DNA from: Dokdonia pacifica
GTDB lineage: Bacteria; Bacteroidota; Bacteroidia; Flavobacteriales; Flavobacteriaceae
Direction: 5' to 3'
Length of the DNA: 64,000 nucleotides
NCBI RefSeq assembly: GCF_900188275.1
Contig: NZ_FZNY01000007.1
Coordinates: forward strand, 186,001 to 250,000
In this document: positions 1 through 8,644 of the stretch, piece after piece
Numbering within the stretch: position 1 is the stretch's first letter
How the letters are laid out: every line of letters starts with the position of its first letter
The notes under the pieces: model-generated
The model's database searches: none
What the model was told of the DNA's origin: nothing
Seen by the model: the letters and a program-made list of their open reading frames with translations, nothing else
Position numbers and translations under genes: made by a program

Positions 1-145
1 CAATGATGGAAATAAACACTGCAAATAACGCACCTGGCCATACCGATTTCCATTTTGTTTTAAAATTATAAACTCTCCATAGTTGCCATAAAATAAAAAT
101 AACGGAGAGTAATGGTACTATTATCTGAAATGTTCTAATGTTCAT
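1..145 (-). CDS. Small membrane protein, partial (C-terminus outside window)
   Basis: The ATG at 145-143 overlaps the end of the upstream glycosyltransferase gene, and the frame stays open to the window edge, giving 48 residues. It begins MNIRTFQIIVPLLSV, a hydrophobic segment, followed by a short basic stretch (KTKWK) and a second hydrophobic segment. Small DUF2304-type membrane proteins often sit directly beside DPM-like GT2 genes in glycan loci, so this is a plausible identity, but the visible part has no diagnostic motif. Translational coupling to the GT2 is likely from the overlap. Confidence 0.5.
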   Translation of the reverse strand, partial: MNIRTFQIIVPLLSVIFILWQLWRVYNFKTKWKSVWPGALFAVFISII

Positions 146-827
146 ATAGTCTATTTTTAATTAAACGGTATGCAGTTTGTACTCCTCTCATTAAATTTTG
201 TCCTTTACTTTGAGAGTATTTAGTGTATAGAACTTTAATAGGTGTTTCTACTAAATTTAGTTTCTTAGTATTGGCTTTCCAGACCATCTCCGTACAAATA
301 CCGTAAGCATCTAGTTCAAGCTCTAAATTATCTATAGCTACTTTATTTAACAATCTGAATCCTGATTGGCTGTCAGTTACTGTTGATTTCCCAAAGTACG
401 TAAACATATTTGCTATCCTATTATAGATAATCCTAGAGAATGGCATTTTAGACTTCTGCTCCAAAAAACGACTGCCAATTACAATATCGGCTTTCTGTTT
501 TTGTAATTCATTTATTAGTTTTTCAATTTCACTTGGGTAATGCTGTCCGTCTGCATCCATCAAAACCATAAACTTAACACCTTTCCTTTTAGCAAAAAGT
601 ATAGCAGCTCTTGTAGCTGCTCCAACGCCTCTATTTATACATAAGTGTAATACTCTAGCTCCTGCCTCCTCAGTAAATTTGCGAGTGTCATCCGTACTTC
701 CATCATCAACTACAACAATGTTTTTATAGCCGCAGGACTTTAAATCTTTGATGACATCTCTAACGACAGTAGCCTCATTATAAGCGGGTAAAAAAATCCA
801 TATGTTGTCTTTTACTAACATAGACAT
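135..827 (-). CDS. GT2 family glycosyltransferase (DPM/DPG synthase-like)
   Basis: A 230-residue single-domain GT-A glycosyltransferase. It opens with the family 2 signature (FLPAYNEATVV, residues 12-22), has the nucleotide-binding acidic pair in VVVDDGSTDDT (about 38-48) and the metal-binding MDADGQH. There is no C-terminal membrane anchor, as in short DPM1-like enzymes that move a sugar from NDP-sugar to polyprenyl phosphate at the cytoplasmic membrane face. The ATG overlaps the stop of the preceding large membrane protein by one base (TAATG), so the two are probably coupled. A lipid-linked sugar made here could be the donor used by that GT-C-like neighbour; this is inference. Sugar specificity is not visible. 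Confidence 0.85.
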   Translation of the reverse strand: MSMLVKDNIWIFLPAYNEATVVRDVIKDLKSCGYKNIVVVDDGSTDDTRKFTEEAGARVLHLCINRGVGAATRAAILFAKRKGVKFMVLMDADGQHYPSEIEKLINELQKQKADIVIGSRFLEQKSKMPFSRIIYNRIANMFTYFGKSTVTDSQSGFRLLNKVAIDNLELELDAYGICTEMVWKANTKKLNLVETPIKVLYTKYSQSKGQNLMRGVQTAYRLIKNRLYEH

Positions 828-3800
828 TATAATATTTCAAAAATAGCAAGGTTCCCTTGTTCTACAGTCTTACCAATCAGACCATAACTAATTTTTGTTT
901 TATTAGTTTTTGGATCTGTTCTACTCACTTTATTATTGGTCATCACCAATCGAATTCTATCCTTATTATTTAAAACTTTTACAAGCCTTGTTGCTTTATC
1001 AGTTAATGATTTTTCTGGTGTTTGATCTATTGTTGCTACTTTTAAACTAAAAACAATATACTTAATATCATTTAATTTAAGTACAGTTAAAAAATCATTT
1101 GGGTTTTGTAATTTATCACTTACCTGATCAAATAGATTTAGTTGGTTGTCTTCATAAACTCTAGTAGAATTTTCTTTTATATGGTAATTCATAAATGTTC
1201 CAACGCGATAGATTTTTGTTGAAACATCCTTATTAAGTACCTCAGCCGCTGGAGCAATAATAGAACGTGGATTATCAAAATTTTGATTGGTAATAAAATT
1301 ATTGGAATAGTGGCTTATAAATGGCTCGAAGAAAACGTTACTTATTTGGTTTAAGTCATTGTTGGCATTAGAGAAGTGTACCAATAAATTCAATGTTACA
1401 AAAACTGAAAATAATATCTGAATTGATCTTTTAGTAAAAGAATCTAGCCCTTTAGAAATAAAGAGCGAGATATTTTCATAATAATAGGCAATCAACAACG
1501 AAGATAAAGACCAAATAATTAAGGCATAATGTGGTATTCCATTTCCGAAAATCCACCACAAAAATCCATAGGTCATTATAAATGTCAAAATTAATTTAAC
1601 TGACTGATTAAACTTTCGCCAGTTATCTTTTGCAATCCAAGCAAAAAGTATACAAAACAATATAAGGACACATAACGTTACAGGAAATGTCATTTTTGAA
1701 AATACTCTAAATAATGGTTGGATCAACTCACTAACACTCGTTTGCAACTCCAGAAATGGCAAGTAAATATCTTTGCTTAAATCAAGAAAACTATTACTTG
1801 AATTTGGATAAAAATTACTTAGATAATCTGCAATACTTAATGTAGAACCTTTAGAGATCATTGCAGCTTTCCAACTCAGTAAAAGAACGATCCCAAAAAC
1901 AAAAAGACCTATACTATTTTTTAAATCAAATATTTTTTCTTTTTTAAGGGATAATACTAATAATGGGAGAAAAAGCAGAAATAAAAATCCAATATTCACC
2001 CCTCTTTTATTTGGAATATTTATCCCCATACTCACATCGTAGGGTAACGATAAATAATCATTTAATCCTTTTTCATACCCTAAATACCTAAGTATCTCTT
2101 CTCGTTTACCAGTATTAGTTCTATTTTTTTTAATCTTCTTTTTAGCACTCTTTTTTTGATTTTTCAACCTTTCAAATTGATCTATAAAATCCTCATTATC
2201 AAAACCCAAAACTTGTTCTTCACCAAGATATCTAGTGATCCCTTCTTTATGTTGTTCTGATATTTTGTTTGGAATATTATTTTCGGTTAAAAAAGAATAT
2301 TCATGATTTAGTGGTTCTTGAGCCGTTTTTCCGTACAATATGGTTTTTGTAGAAATATTGTCTGTTTCAATAGTATTTTTAATTATCCAAGGCATAAAGC
2401 TCAAGGTTATGACAACTAACATAATGCCTATATTTTGTGCTAACCGAAAACCGCGTACCCAATCAAATTTTTTGAAATAAAACAACAGCGAGCCAATACC
2501 TAAAAGACTGAAAATACCAACAATAGTAAAACGTTGTGTCGAAGAAATATCTAAATAACCAAAAGTATTTATTTTTAATAAAAATAGAATTGCTACCATA
2601 GTAAGCATCATCCCAAGATAGGCTTTGATTCCTCCCCATTGATATACAATCATTAATATGATTGCAATTATAATTAATACACCGAGATATTTAATCCCTA
2701 AAGCGAAGCCCATTAAAAAACCTAAAAGACTAAAAAACGTAATTGAAGTTTTGTTTTTTATTGAAAAATCATACTGAAAAGATTTAGCATAGTTTAAAAA
2801 GAAAATAACAATAGCGATACAAATAAAAAGAAAGCCAAGATCCACTTTTTCGTCAATAAAATTATGAAAACTAATAGCAGGAAGTGTGTAAAAAATTGCT
2901 ATTCCTATCAAAGCTCCAGTTATGCTTAAAAAAATACGTCCTAGATGAAACATAGCCCACATAGAAAGTACGCCCATGATATGTGAAAGAAAAATAGAAA
3001 ATGTCATGCTACCGAAAAGCAAAGGACCTAAACTTGTAAATAGTGACCAATTATAAGCTTGTCCTCCTTGCTCTAATGATTGAGAGTCAACTATGTTTTT
3101 TGTTATATTTTGATATAATACAGCTCCATCGTAACCTAGTGGGAAAATTTTCAACATTCCCACTAAATTAAAAGCTGTGAAAATTAAAATTATCGCAACA
3201 ACAGCAAACGTCCAAAAGGATACATCTTTAGTATTGATAGGGTTCCAAAAAACATATTTTATAAAGGGCCAGCAAACCTTTCGTTGCCATATTAATAACA
3301 CTACTAATATGGGAATGATTGTCCAAGTTTGTAAGAAACCTATAGCGGCCAATCCCATTAATAATAAAGTAAGTATTCCCATTCCTAAGGCAACTCCTAG
3401 TATGAATTTATGATGAACATTTAATATCCCTTTAAATTGTTTTAGAAATTTGTTTCCTGCCGCATAACAACATAAAAAGATTAAAAATGTACCAAGGTGA
3501 AGAGAAATACTATTAATCAAGAAGAATCCTTGATTTTTAAATGAAAAACCATCAGATATTGATGCCTCTTTAGAAAAACTGTTATAAACAATCATTAATG
3601 CTATGAGAAGAAAAGTATATATCATCCATCCCCTCCATTTAAAATGTCCCTTAGAAAATAAAAAGAAAATCCCTATCGAAATAAAAATCAGAATAAAAAT
3701 TGTTTTAATATAAGGGGGGTGGGTAGCTGCATAAATATAGGAAGAGTGGTGTATCAGATAATTAATAAAAACCCATAGCGTCCATAAGATTAATCCTAAC

Positions 3801-3835
3801 TTTAAAAAAAGTATTTTCTTTCTAGCGCTTAACAT
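827..3835 (-). CDS. Large polytopic membrane protein, putative GT-C-type glycosyltransferase
   Basis: A 1002-residue protein with many hydrophobic segments, a charged and very basic soluble loop (roughly residues 520-600, rich in KKSAKKKIKK) and a C-terminal soluble part after about residue 850. An early extracytoplasmic loop carries GYDGAVLYQ, an acidic residue placed as in GT-C enzymes that use polyprenyl-phosphate sugars (ArnT/PMT-like). That resemblance, and the coupled DPM-like GT2 downstream, are the only reasons for the call. It overlaps the upstream lipoprotein gene by 14 bases. No known family was recognised with confidence. It could instead be a polymer-processing or flippase-like membrane protein. 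Confidence 0.55.
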   Translation of the reverse strand: MLSARKKILFLKLGLILWTLWVFINYLIHHSSYIYAATHPPYIKTIFILIFISIGIFFLFSKGHFKWRGWMIYTFLLIALMIVYNSFSKEASISDGFSFKNQGFFLINSISLHLGTFLIFLCCYAAGNKFLKQFKGILNVHHKFILGVALGMGILTLLLMGLAAIGFLQTWTIIPILVVLLIWQRKVCWPFIKYVFWNPINTKDVSFWTFAVVAIILIFTAFNLVGMLKIFPLGYDGAVLYQNITKNIVDSQSLEQGGQAYNWSLFTSLGPLLFGSMTFSIFLSHIMGVLSMWAMFHLGRIFLSITGALIGIAIFYTLPAISFHNFIDEKVDLGFLFICIAIVIFFLNYAKSFQYDFSIKNKTSITFFSLLGFLMGFALGIKYLGVLIIIAIILMIVYQWGGIKAYLGMMLTMVAILFLLKINTFGYLDISSTQRFTIVGIFSLLGIGSLLFYFKKFDWVRGFRLAQNIGIMLVVITLSFMPWIIKNTIETDNISTKTILYGKTAQEPLNHEYSFLTENNIPNKISEQHKEGITRYLGEEQVLGFDNEDFIDQFERLKNQKKSAKKKIKKNRTNTGKREEILRYLGYEKGLNDYLSLPYDVSMGINIPNKRGVNIGFLFLLFLPLLVLSLKKEKIFDLKNSIGLFVFGIVLLLSWKAAMISKGSTLSIADYLSNFYPNSSNSFLDLSKDIYLPFLELQTSVSELIQPLFRVFSKMTFPVTLCVLILFCILFAWIAKDNWRKFNQSVKLILTFIMTYGFLWWIFGNGIPHYALIIWSLSSLLIAYYYENISLFISKGLDSFTKRSIQILFSVFVTLNLLVHFSNANNDLNQISNVFFEPFISHYSNNFITNQNFDNPRSIIAPAAEVLNKDVSTKIYRVGTFMNYHIKENSTRVYEDNQLNLFDQVSDKLQNPNDFLTVLKLNDIKYIVFSLKVATIDQTPEKSLTDKATRLVKVLNNKDRIRLVMTNNKVSRTDPKTNKTKISYGLIGKTVEQGNLAIFEIL

Positions 3836-4265
3836 TATTTTTTCTTTTAGATTTTCTTCTTGGGTATAATGATAATTGTTCTGGAGTAAGAACTTTTGAT
3901 TTTATATACTGTGCCATTCTTCTTTGAAACATACTACAACTATGCTGGTTTTTAAAAGTAGTTACTTTCATACCGTTTGCTCGTTCATTAATTTGATTAA
4001 TTTGTTCCTCAGTAAGTGGTGCCTTAGGATTATTACACTTCGCAATCAACATCTCTACAACAATGGCTTTGTTTGCATATTTTGGAGGAGCATTTGGATC
4101 GATAATTTCTCTTGATTTTTCTTGAAATTTGACTGATTTCACAGTATCAGTTTGAAAAGAGGTGTTGCTTTCATGAGCATCATTGGTCGAAGCTGAATTT
4201 TTATTACAGCTTATAATGAACAAGACTAAAGATACAATTAAACTAAAACGAAGTATTTTTTTCAT
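3822..4265 (-). CDS. Small lipoprotein of unknown function
   Basis: A 147-residue protein with a lipoprotein signal (MKKILRF, hydrophobic core, lipobox IISC with Cys near residue 20). The mature part starts with a Ser/Thr/Asn-rich linker. It continues with a helical, charged domain containing two cysteines (AKCNN and HSCSM) and ends in a basic tail (RRKSKRKNNVKR). No family was recognised. It overlaps the start of the large membrane protein, so the pair probably works together at the envelope. The cysteine spacing could allow a disulfide in the periplasm. Confidence 0.6.
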   Translation of the reverse strand: MKKILRFSLIVSLVLFIISCNKNSASTNDAHESNTSFQTDTVKSVKFQEKSREIIDPNAPPKYANKAIVVEMLIAKCNNPKAPLTEEQINQINERANGMKVTTFKNQHSCSMFQRRMAQYIKSKVLTPEQLSLYPRRKSKRKNNVKR

Positions 4266-4294
4266 AAAAACGAATTCTTATTTAAAGAAGTAAA

Positions 4295-5170
4295 TTATTC
4301 ATAATTATACCGATTTAGAAAGTCATATTGTCTAATATCTTTTAAAAAATTTTCAACTCTTTCTGTTGTCCAATAGGATAAGTCAAATCTACTATGATTT
4401 GTTTTTTTCCAAACAATTGATGCGCAATCATCAATATATTTTTGGGATACTTCTATTTCTAAAAATTGAAATATTCTTGTGAGCTCTTTTTTTGGAGCTG
4501 CAATAAAATCTTCTAAATGAACATCACAAATATCATTTGGAATTTGTGCTTTTAGCTTTGCATTTGTTTTTACTTTTGACAAGTAAAGTTTTTTTCTTTC
4601 CTGAAATAAAGTTTCTGTCAATGGGTATCCTATTTTTACTTGTCTAGAAACCATAGCGCTTACATTATCAAAGGGATTTCGTATAACGTGAATAATTTTT
4701 AGTTTAGCTTGACTGATCTTTTGTATATCATCAAGTAATTTCACATAATTCTCATCTCCCAATATAGCTGTGCTTTTCCCCCCTTTTTTATCTCCTATTC
4801 CAATTAGTTTGGTATACCTACCTTGCCATTGATTAGGGACTACATAGTTATAATTCGAGTTGGATCTCCCTAGTTTAGAGTGTTCTTGAGAGTTTCTTAG
4901 TATGTAATAGAATATTTGATGGCGAAAATATTTTTTTTTAAAAAAATGAAGAGCATTCATCTCATTTGAGATGATAAGATTAGGATGAGCATCCAGTAAT
5001 GAACCTATTAAACTATGCCCACTTCGAGGATAACCAATAAAAAAAATGTATTTGTCAATTTGAGAAAAACATTCTTTTAGTTTTTTACCCTTATAATATG
5101 ATACTACATAATAATAGAACCAAAAAAAACCAGAAACAAGCTTAAATCTTTTTGCTTTCTCACTTTCCAT
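4295..5170 (-). CDS. Sulfotransferase family protein
   Basis: A 291-residue PAPS-dependent sulfotransferase fold. The 5'-phosphosulfate loop is FFIGYPRSGHSLIGSLLDAHPN (about residues 43-64, P48-R49-S50-G51) and the 3'-phosphate block is HVIRNPFDNVSAMVSR (about 161-176). Enzymes of this family move sulfate from PAPS to hydroxyls or amines of glycans, lipids or small molecules. It follows the biosynthetic unit on the same strand after a 230-bp gap and precedes the lipoprotein and glycosyltransferase genes, so a surface glycan or the product of the adjacent unit are both possible acceptors. The acceptor cannot be told from sequence. Confidence 0.8.
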   Translation of the reverse strand: MESEKAKRFKLVSGFFWFYYYVVSYYKGKKLKECFSQIDKYIFFIGYPRSGHSLIGSLLDAHPNLIISNEMNALHFFKKKYFRHQIFYYILRNSQEHSKLGRSNSNYNYVVPNQWQGRYTKLIGIGDKKGGKSTAILGDENYVKLLDDIQKISQAKLKIIHVIRNPFDNVSAMVSRQVKIGYPLTETLFQERKKLYLSKVKTNAKLKAQIPNDICDVHLEDFIAAPKKELTRIFQFLEIEVSQKYIDDCASIVWKKTNHSRFDLSYWTTERVENFLKDIRQYDFLNRYNYE

Positions 5171-5400
5171 TATGTAAATAAACTAAATAAACATCATTAT
5201 CTGAAATTATTTAATGGTCTATTTTAAAATAGAAGTGCATTAATCATTAATCATATAATCGAGAGTGTCTTTTATTTATAATCTGATTTGGCATGTATCT
5301 TTTCCTATATCCAGAGATGTTTTTTGAAAAATTCTTTTTGAAGTCTATGAGATTTCATCAAGTTATTATCATTAAAAAAAAAGTAAAATATTAATTTTTC

Positions 5401-6135
5401 TTATACACTCTTAGAGTGTATAGATTTAGTAAGAAGATACATTGCTGGTAATTCAACAAAATCACCAGAACTCAATATTATATTTGTTTTTAGAGATGTT
5501 TCCTGTATAACAAGCGTCTGATATTCTTCTTTTGGAAACCAAGAAAGTAGTTCTTTTTTTGATACTCCTAATGGAGGGAAATTACTAGATAAAGTGTTCT
5601 CTAATGCCTGAGGTACTTCAGGATGATTTTGCACAAGCTCAGATATGTACTCCCTGATATTTGGTGCGGTCTCAATCATAAATATAGCTCCATGTTGGCC
5701 CAATAGAATTTTTAAATTTTGAACAAAGGATGTTCGATATTTATATGGAATTTGATGTAGTACTCCACGCATATAAACATTTGAATCACCTACTTTTTTA
5801 TGAATTTTTATGGAAGTCTCAGTATCTAGCATATCCATTACTTCAAATCTAAGTCCTTTATGATTTGTTAAATGTTTTGCAGAAAAGATAGCTTTTTTAG
5901 AAGCATCAATGCCTGTTACATTAGAGTAGTGTTTGCTCAAATAAAGAGTTTGTAGCCCTGTGCCACATCCTATATCAATAAGATGGAGAGAAGAATTAAA
6001 ATGTGGTTCAAATATGTGGAAATCTTTTTCAATAGCGCGTGAAGGCTTCACATCCCATAGTGCAGGTTCATTGCTTTCATTTAATTGCCTATATAATTGA
6101 TCCCAGTATAATCCACTCTTTAGTTGTTTTGACAT
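5401..6135 (-). CDS. Class I SAM-dependent methyltransferase
   Basis: A 244-residue Rossmann-fold methyltransferase. Motif I is LIDIGCGTGLQTLYL (D54-G56-G58), followed by the ribose-binding acidic residue in VTGIDASKKA (D77). The N-terminal YWDQLY/EPALWD segment resembles thiopurine/TehB-like small-molecule methyltransferases. It lies 48 bases downstream of the halogenase-like gene at the end of the minus-strand biosynthetic unit, so it probably tailors the same compound (O-, N- or C-methylation). The target atom is not deducible. A 230-bp AT-rich gap separates it from the sulfotransferase gene downstream. Confidence 0.75.
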   Translation of the reverse strand: MSKQLKSGLYWDQLYRQLNESNEPALWDVKPSRAIEKDFHIFEPHFNSSLHLIDIGCGTGLQTLYLSKHYSNVTGIDASKKAIFSAKHLTNHKGLRFEVMDMLDTETSIKIHKKVGDSNVYMRGVLHQIPYKYRTSFVQNLKILLGQHGAIFMIETAPNIREYISELVQNHPEVPQALENTLSSNFPPLGVSKKELLSWFPKEEYQTLVIQETSLKTNIILSSGDFVELPAMYLLTKSIHSKSV

Positions 6136-6183
6136 GCTTTTGATATTAGGATTTCATGATAATTAAGAAATCTCAAGGTAAAA

Positions 6184-7491
6184 CTATAATAGCGTTGGTG
6201 CTACTAAGTCTACTTCTTTCACTTCTCTACTTACACTATTACTTCCCAACAGTTTATTGAGTGTTTCGAATCTACCTGTCATATTAGATTGAGCCAGAAT
6301 AAGTAATAATTCTTGTTCACTAAAGGAGTGGATAATCTTTTGTCCCAATTTGAATAAATGATCAGGGATTTGCTTCGAAGGATATGCCAATATTTTGAAT
6401 ATTTTTAGCCGCTTATCATATTCTTGTGCAAATGTATTTTTATAGAATTCCTTCCTATGTGGTTTTCTCAAACTGTTACTGACTGCCCATGCAGCTAAAT
6501 AGCCACCATACATGGATACAGGTACGCCTTCAGAACTGATAGGATCTACAAAAGCTGCGGCATCTCCAGCAAGAAAACAATTTTCATAGACTAAGTCCGT
6601 TGACTTATATGCATAGTCCCGAATTGATTTTACAGAACCAGATATAAGACTACTCTCTAGCAACATATTTCCGATAAGAGGAATTTCTTTACTAAACGAA
6701 TCAAACCTTTCCTCCAATGTTGTTCCTCCACCTTTAAAACTTGATTGATGTTTCTTAGATAAAATGATACCAACACTCACTTTCTCCCTCAACATTATTT
6801 TCCAACTCCATCCCCAATTTCCTATATCAGATACTACAGTCATTCCTCCGTGATCATATCGTTCTTTAAAGGTTCTTATGTTTAAATTTTTATCATAGAA
6901 ATTGCTTTTGTCAAAATATCCCCATACCGCTTGAAAACCAAAATCCTTATCAAATTCTCGTGATCGCTTTTGCTTAGAAAATAGCGCTCTTTGTCCAGAT
7001 GCATCAATCACATATTTGGCTCTTATTACATGTGATTCATCGGTGATGGTGTTTTGATAGCTAACGATTGCCACATTAGGATTAGAGATATCTACATGTT
7101 CCACTTTCATCTGCTCAAATACAGATCCACCTTTTTCCTTAACCTTATTAAGCAATATCTGATCAAAACGATCTCTTTCTACATGTAGTGCATTTCTGTT
7201 TATACCAAAAGATTTGAATGAGAGTGTTTTTGCCTGACCTTCCCATGCTACTATTCCTCCTGTTTTTTGTAAAAAACCTTCATTTTCGATATCCTCTGAT
7301 GCATCTATAAGATCAGTGAATTTCCAAAAAGTAGGTATGATGCTTTCCCCTACCGTATTTCTTGGGAATTTTTCCTTTTCTAATACTACTACTTCAAATC
7401 CTTTTTTTGCCAATATTCCCGAAGCAATAGACCCTGCAGGACCTCCTCCTATTACCACTACATCACATTTATCTGGGATATTACTATTCAT
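6184..7491 (-). CDS. FAD-dependent oxidoreductase, probable flavin-dependent halogenase
   Basis: A 435-residue flavoprotein of the halogenase/geranylgeranyl-reductase superfamily. It shows an N-terminal dinucleotide fold GGGPAG (residues 15-20), the FPRNTVGES motif (42-50) shared by PltA/CmlS-type halogenases, and the second FAD motif FLAGDAAAFVDP (306-317). The halogenase WxWxIP signature is nearly kept: W228-S-W230-K-I232 followed by Met instead of Pro. In pyrrole pathways (PltA) such enzymes halogenate the pyrrolyl carrier-protein thioester. The neighbouring prolyl-activation genes make the same role attractive here. An oxygenase or reductase role cannot be excluded, partly because of the Pro-to-Met change. 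It starts 16 bases after the dehydrogenase stop. Confidence 0.7.
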   Translation of the reverse strand: MNSNIPDKCDVVVIGGGPAGSIASGILAKKGFEVVVLEKEKFPRNTVGESIIPTFWKFTDLIDASEDIENEGFLQKTGGIVAWEGQAKTLSFKSFGINRNALHVERDRFDQILLNKVKEKGGSVFEQMKVEHVDISNPNVAIVSYQNTITDESHVIRAKYVIDASGQRALFSKQKRSREFDKDFGFQAVWGYFDKSNFYDKNLNIRTFKERYDHGGMTVVSDIGNWGWSWKIMLREKVSVGIILSKKHQSSFKGGGTTLEERFDSFSKEIPLIGNMLLESSLISGSVKSIRDYAYKSTDLVYENCFLAGDAAAFVDPISSEGVPVSMYGGYLAAWAVSNSLRKPHRKEFYKNTFAQEYDKRLKIFKILAYPSKQIPDHLFKLGQKIIHSFSEQELLLILAQSNMTGRFETLNKLLGSNSVSREVKEVDLVAPTLL

Positions 7492-7507
7492 ATTGTTGGT
7501 TTTGAAA

Positions 7508-8644
7508 TTATAGACTTCTCAAAATTAAGTTTTTTTGAATTTCAGAGGTACCCGAATACATGGTAGAAGACATGGCATCTCTCACAGACCTTGCAATATC
7601 TGTATTTTCCACATAACCACTTGCACCATATATCTGCAATATATTTGATGATGCATTTTTATATAACTCACTAACATACAATTTTGCCATTGATGCCGCG
7701 GTATTCGCTTTTACATTATTTTCTATAAGAAAAGCAGCTTTAGCTATTAGTAGCTTTGCCGCTTCTATTCTTGTTTTTATATCGGCTAGTTTATGACCTA
7801 TGGATTGGTGATTTATAATGCTTTGATTTGCAATCTTTCTTTTTTTTACGAATACAACCACTTCATCCAAAAGCCGTTGCAAGGTACCAATATGAATTGC
7901 ACTCAATCCAACACGTTCCCACATCATTGATTTTGTGAATTGTACTGTTCCTCCACCTTGTTCGCCCATTAATGTGGAGTTTGGCACTTCTGAGCTCTTG
8001 AAAGTGACACCACCCATCAATGCAGTACGAAGACCCATTTTTTCAATTTTTTCGCTTACTTCAAAGTATTTTTTTTCTAACACAAAACCACTTACACCTC
8101 CCAGTGCACCTTTTTCCTCATTTGTCATTGCATAAACGATAGTTAAGTCTGCTAAGGGTGCATTTGTGCAATAATATTTTTCTCCATTAAGGATATATCC
8201 GTTTTTTGTTTTACTTGCAATGGTGCTCATCTTAAAAACGTCAGAACCACTTTTTCGTTCTGTGATCGCATTTGCAGCTATCCAAGAACCATCACATAAC
8301 ATAGGTAAATATTCTCCTTTCTGCATTTCAGAACCATATTTCCAGATCGGAATAGTACACGCGAGTAGGTGAGCACCTATAGAGAAACTCAAACCATTAT
8401 CTGTACATCCATACCCCAAAGCCTCTAATGCTATGATCATATTTTCAAAATTCAATCCTCTTCCTCCATACTCTTTTGGTATGCAAAGACCTTGTAATTT
8501 TAGATCACCACATTTTTTCCAAAGAGCTCTTTCAAATCTCTCATTTCTATCTCTGTCTTCTACTCCTTCATTGAGTTCAGATTGAGAAAAATCTATGATC
8601 TCATTTCTCAAAACCTTTTGCTGTTTATTCAATATATAGGTCAT
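7508..8644 (-). CDS. Acyl-CoA dehydrogenase family flavoprotein, likely prolyl-carrier-protein oxidase
   Basis: A 378-residue acyl-CoA dehydrogenase fold with FAD-contact segments AITERKSGSDVF (126-137) and the C-terminal MYSGTSEIQKN (362-372). The usual medium-chain catalytic Glu (YEG) is Ser364 here. Glu243 in WERVGL instead aligns with the base of isovaleryl-CoA dehydrogenase. PltE, RedW, PigA and CloN3, which oxidise prolyl-S-carrier to pyrrolyl-2-carboxyl-S-carrier, are known to be related to isovaleryl-CoA dehydrogenase. The start ATG overlaps the stop of the adenylation gene by four bases, so enzyme and activator are coupled. Carrier-bound proline is the inferred substrate. Confidence 0.75.
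   Translation of the reverse strand: MTYILNKQQKVLRNEIIDFSQSELNEGVEDRDRNERFERALWKKCGDLKLQGLCIPKEYGGRGLNFENMIIALEALGYGCTDNGLSFSIGAHLLACTIPIWKYGSEMQKGEYLPMLCDGSWIAANAITERKSGSDVFKMSTIASKTKNGYILNGEKYYCTNAPLADLTIVYAMTNEEKGALGGVSGFVLEKKYFEVSEKIEKMGLRTALMGGVTFKSSEVPNSTLMGEQGGGTVQFTKSMMWERVGLSAIHIGTLQRLLDEVVVFVKKRKIANQSIINHQSIGHKLADIKTRIEAAKLLIAKAAFLIENNVKANTAASMAKLYVSELYKNASSNILQIYGASGYVENTDIARSVRDAMSSTMYSGTSEIQKNLILRSL

Noticed and set aside
5171-5400. Possible gene in the gap before the sulfotransferase
   Set aside because: The 230 bp are AT-rich with stops in all frames and no signal or motif. I see no RNA structure either.
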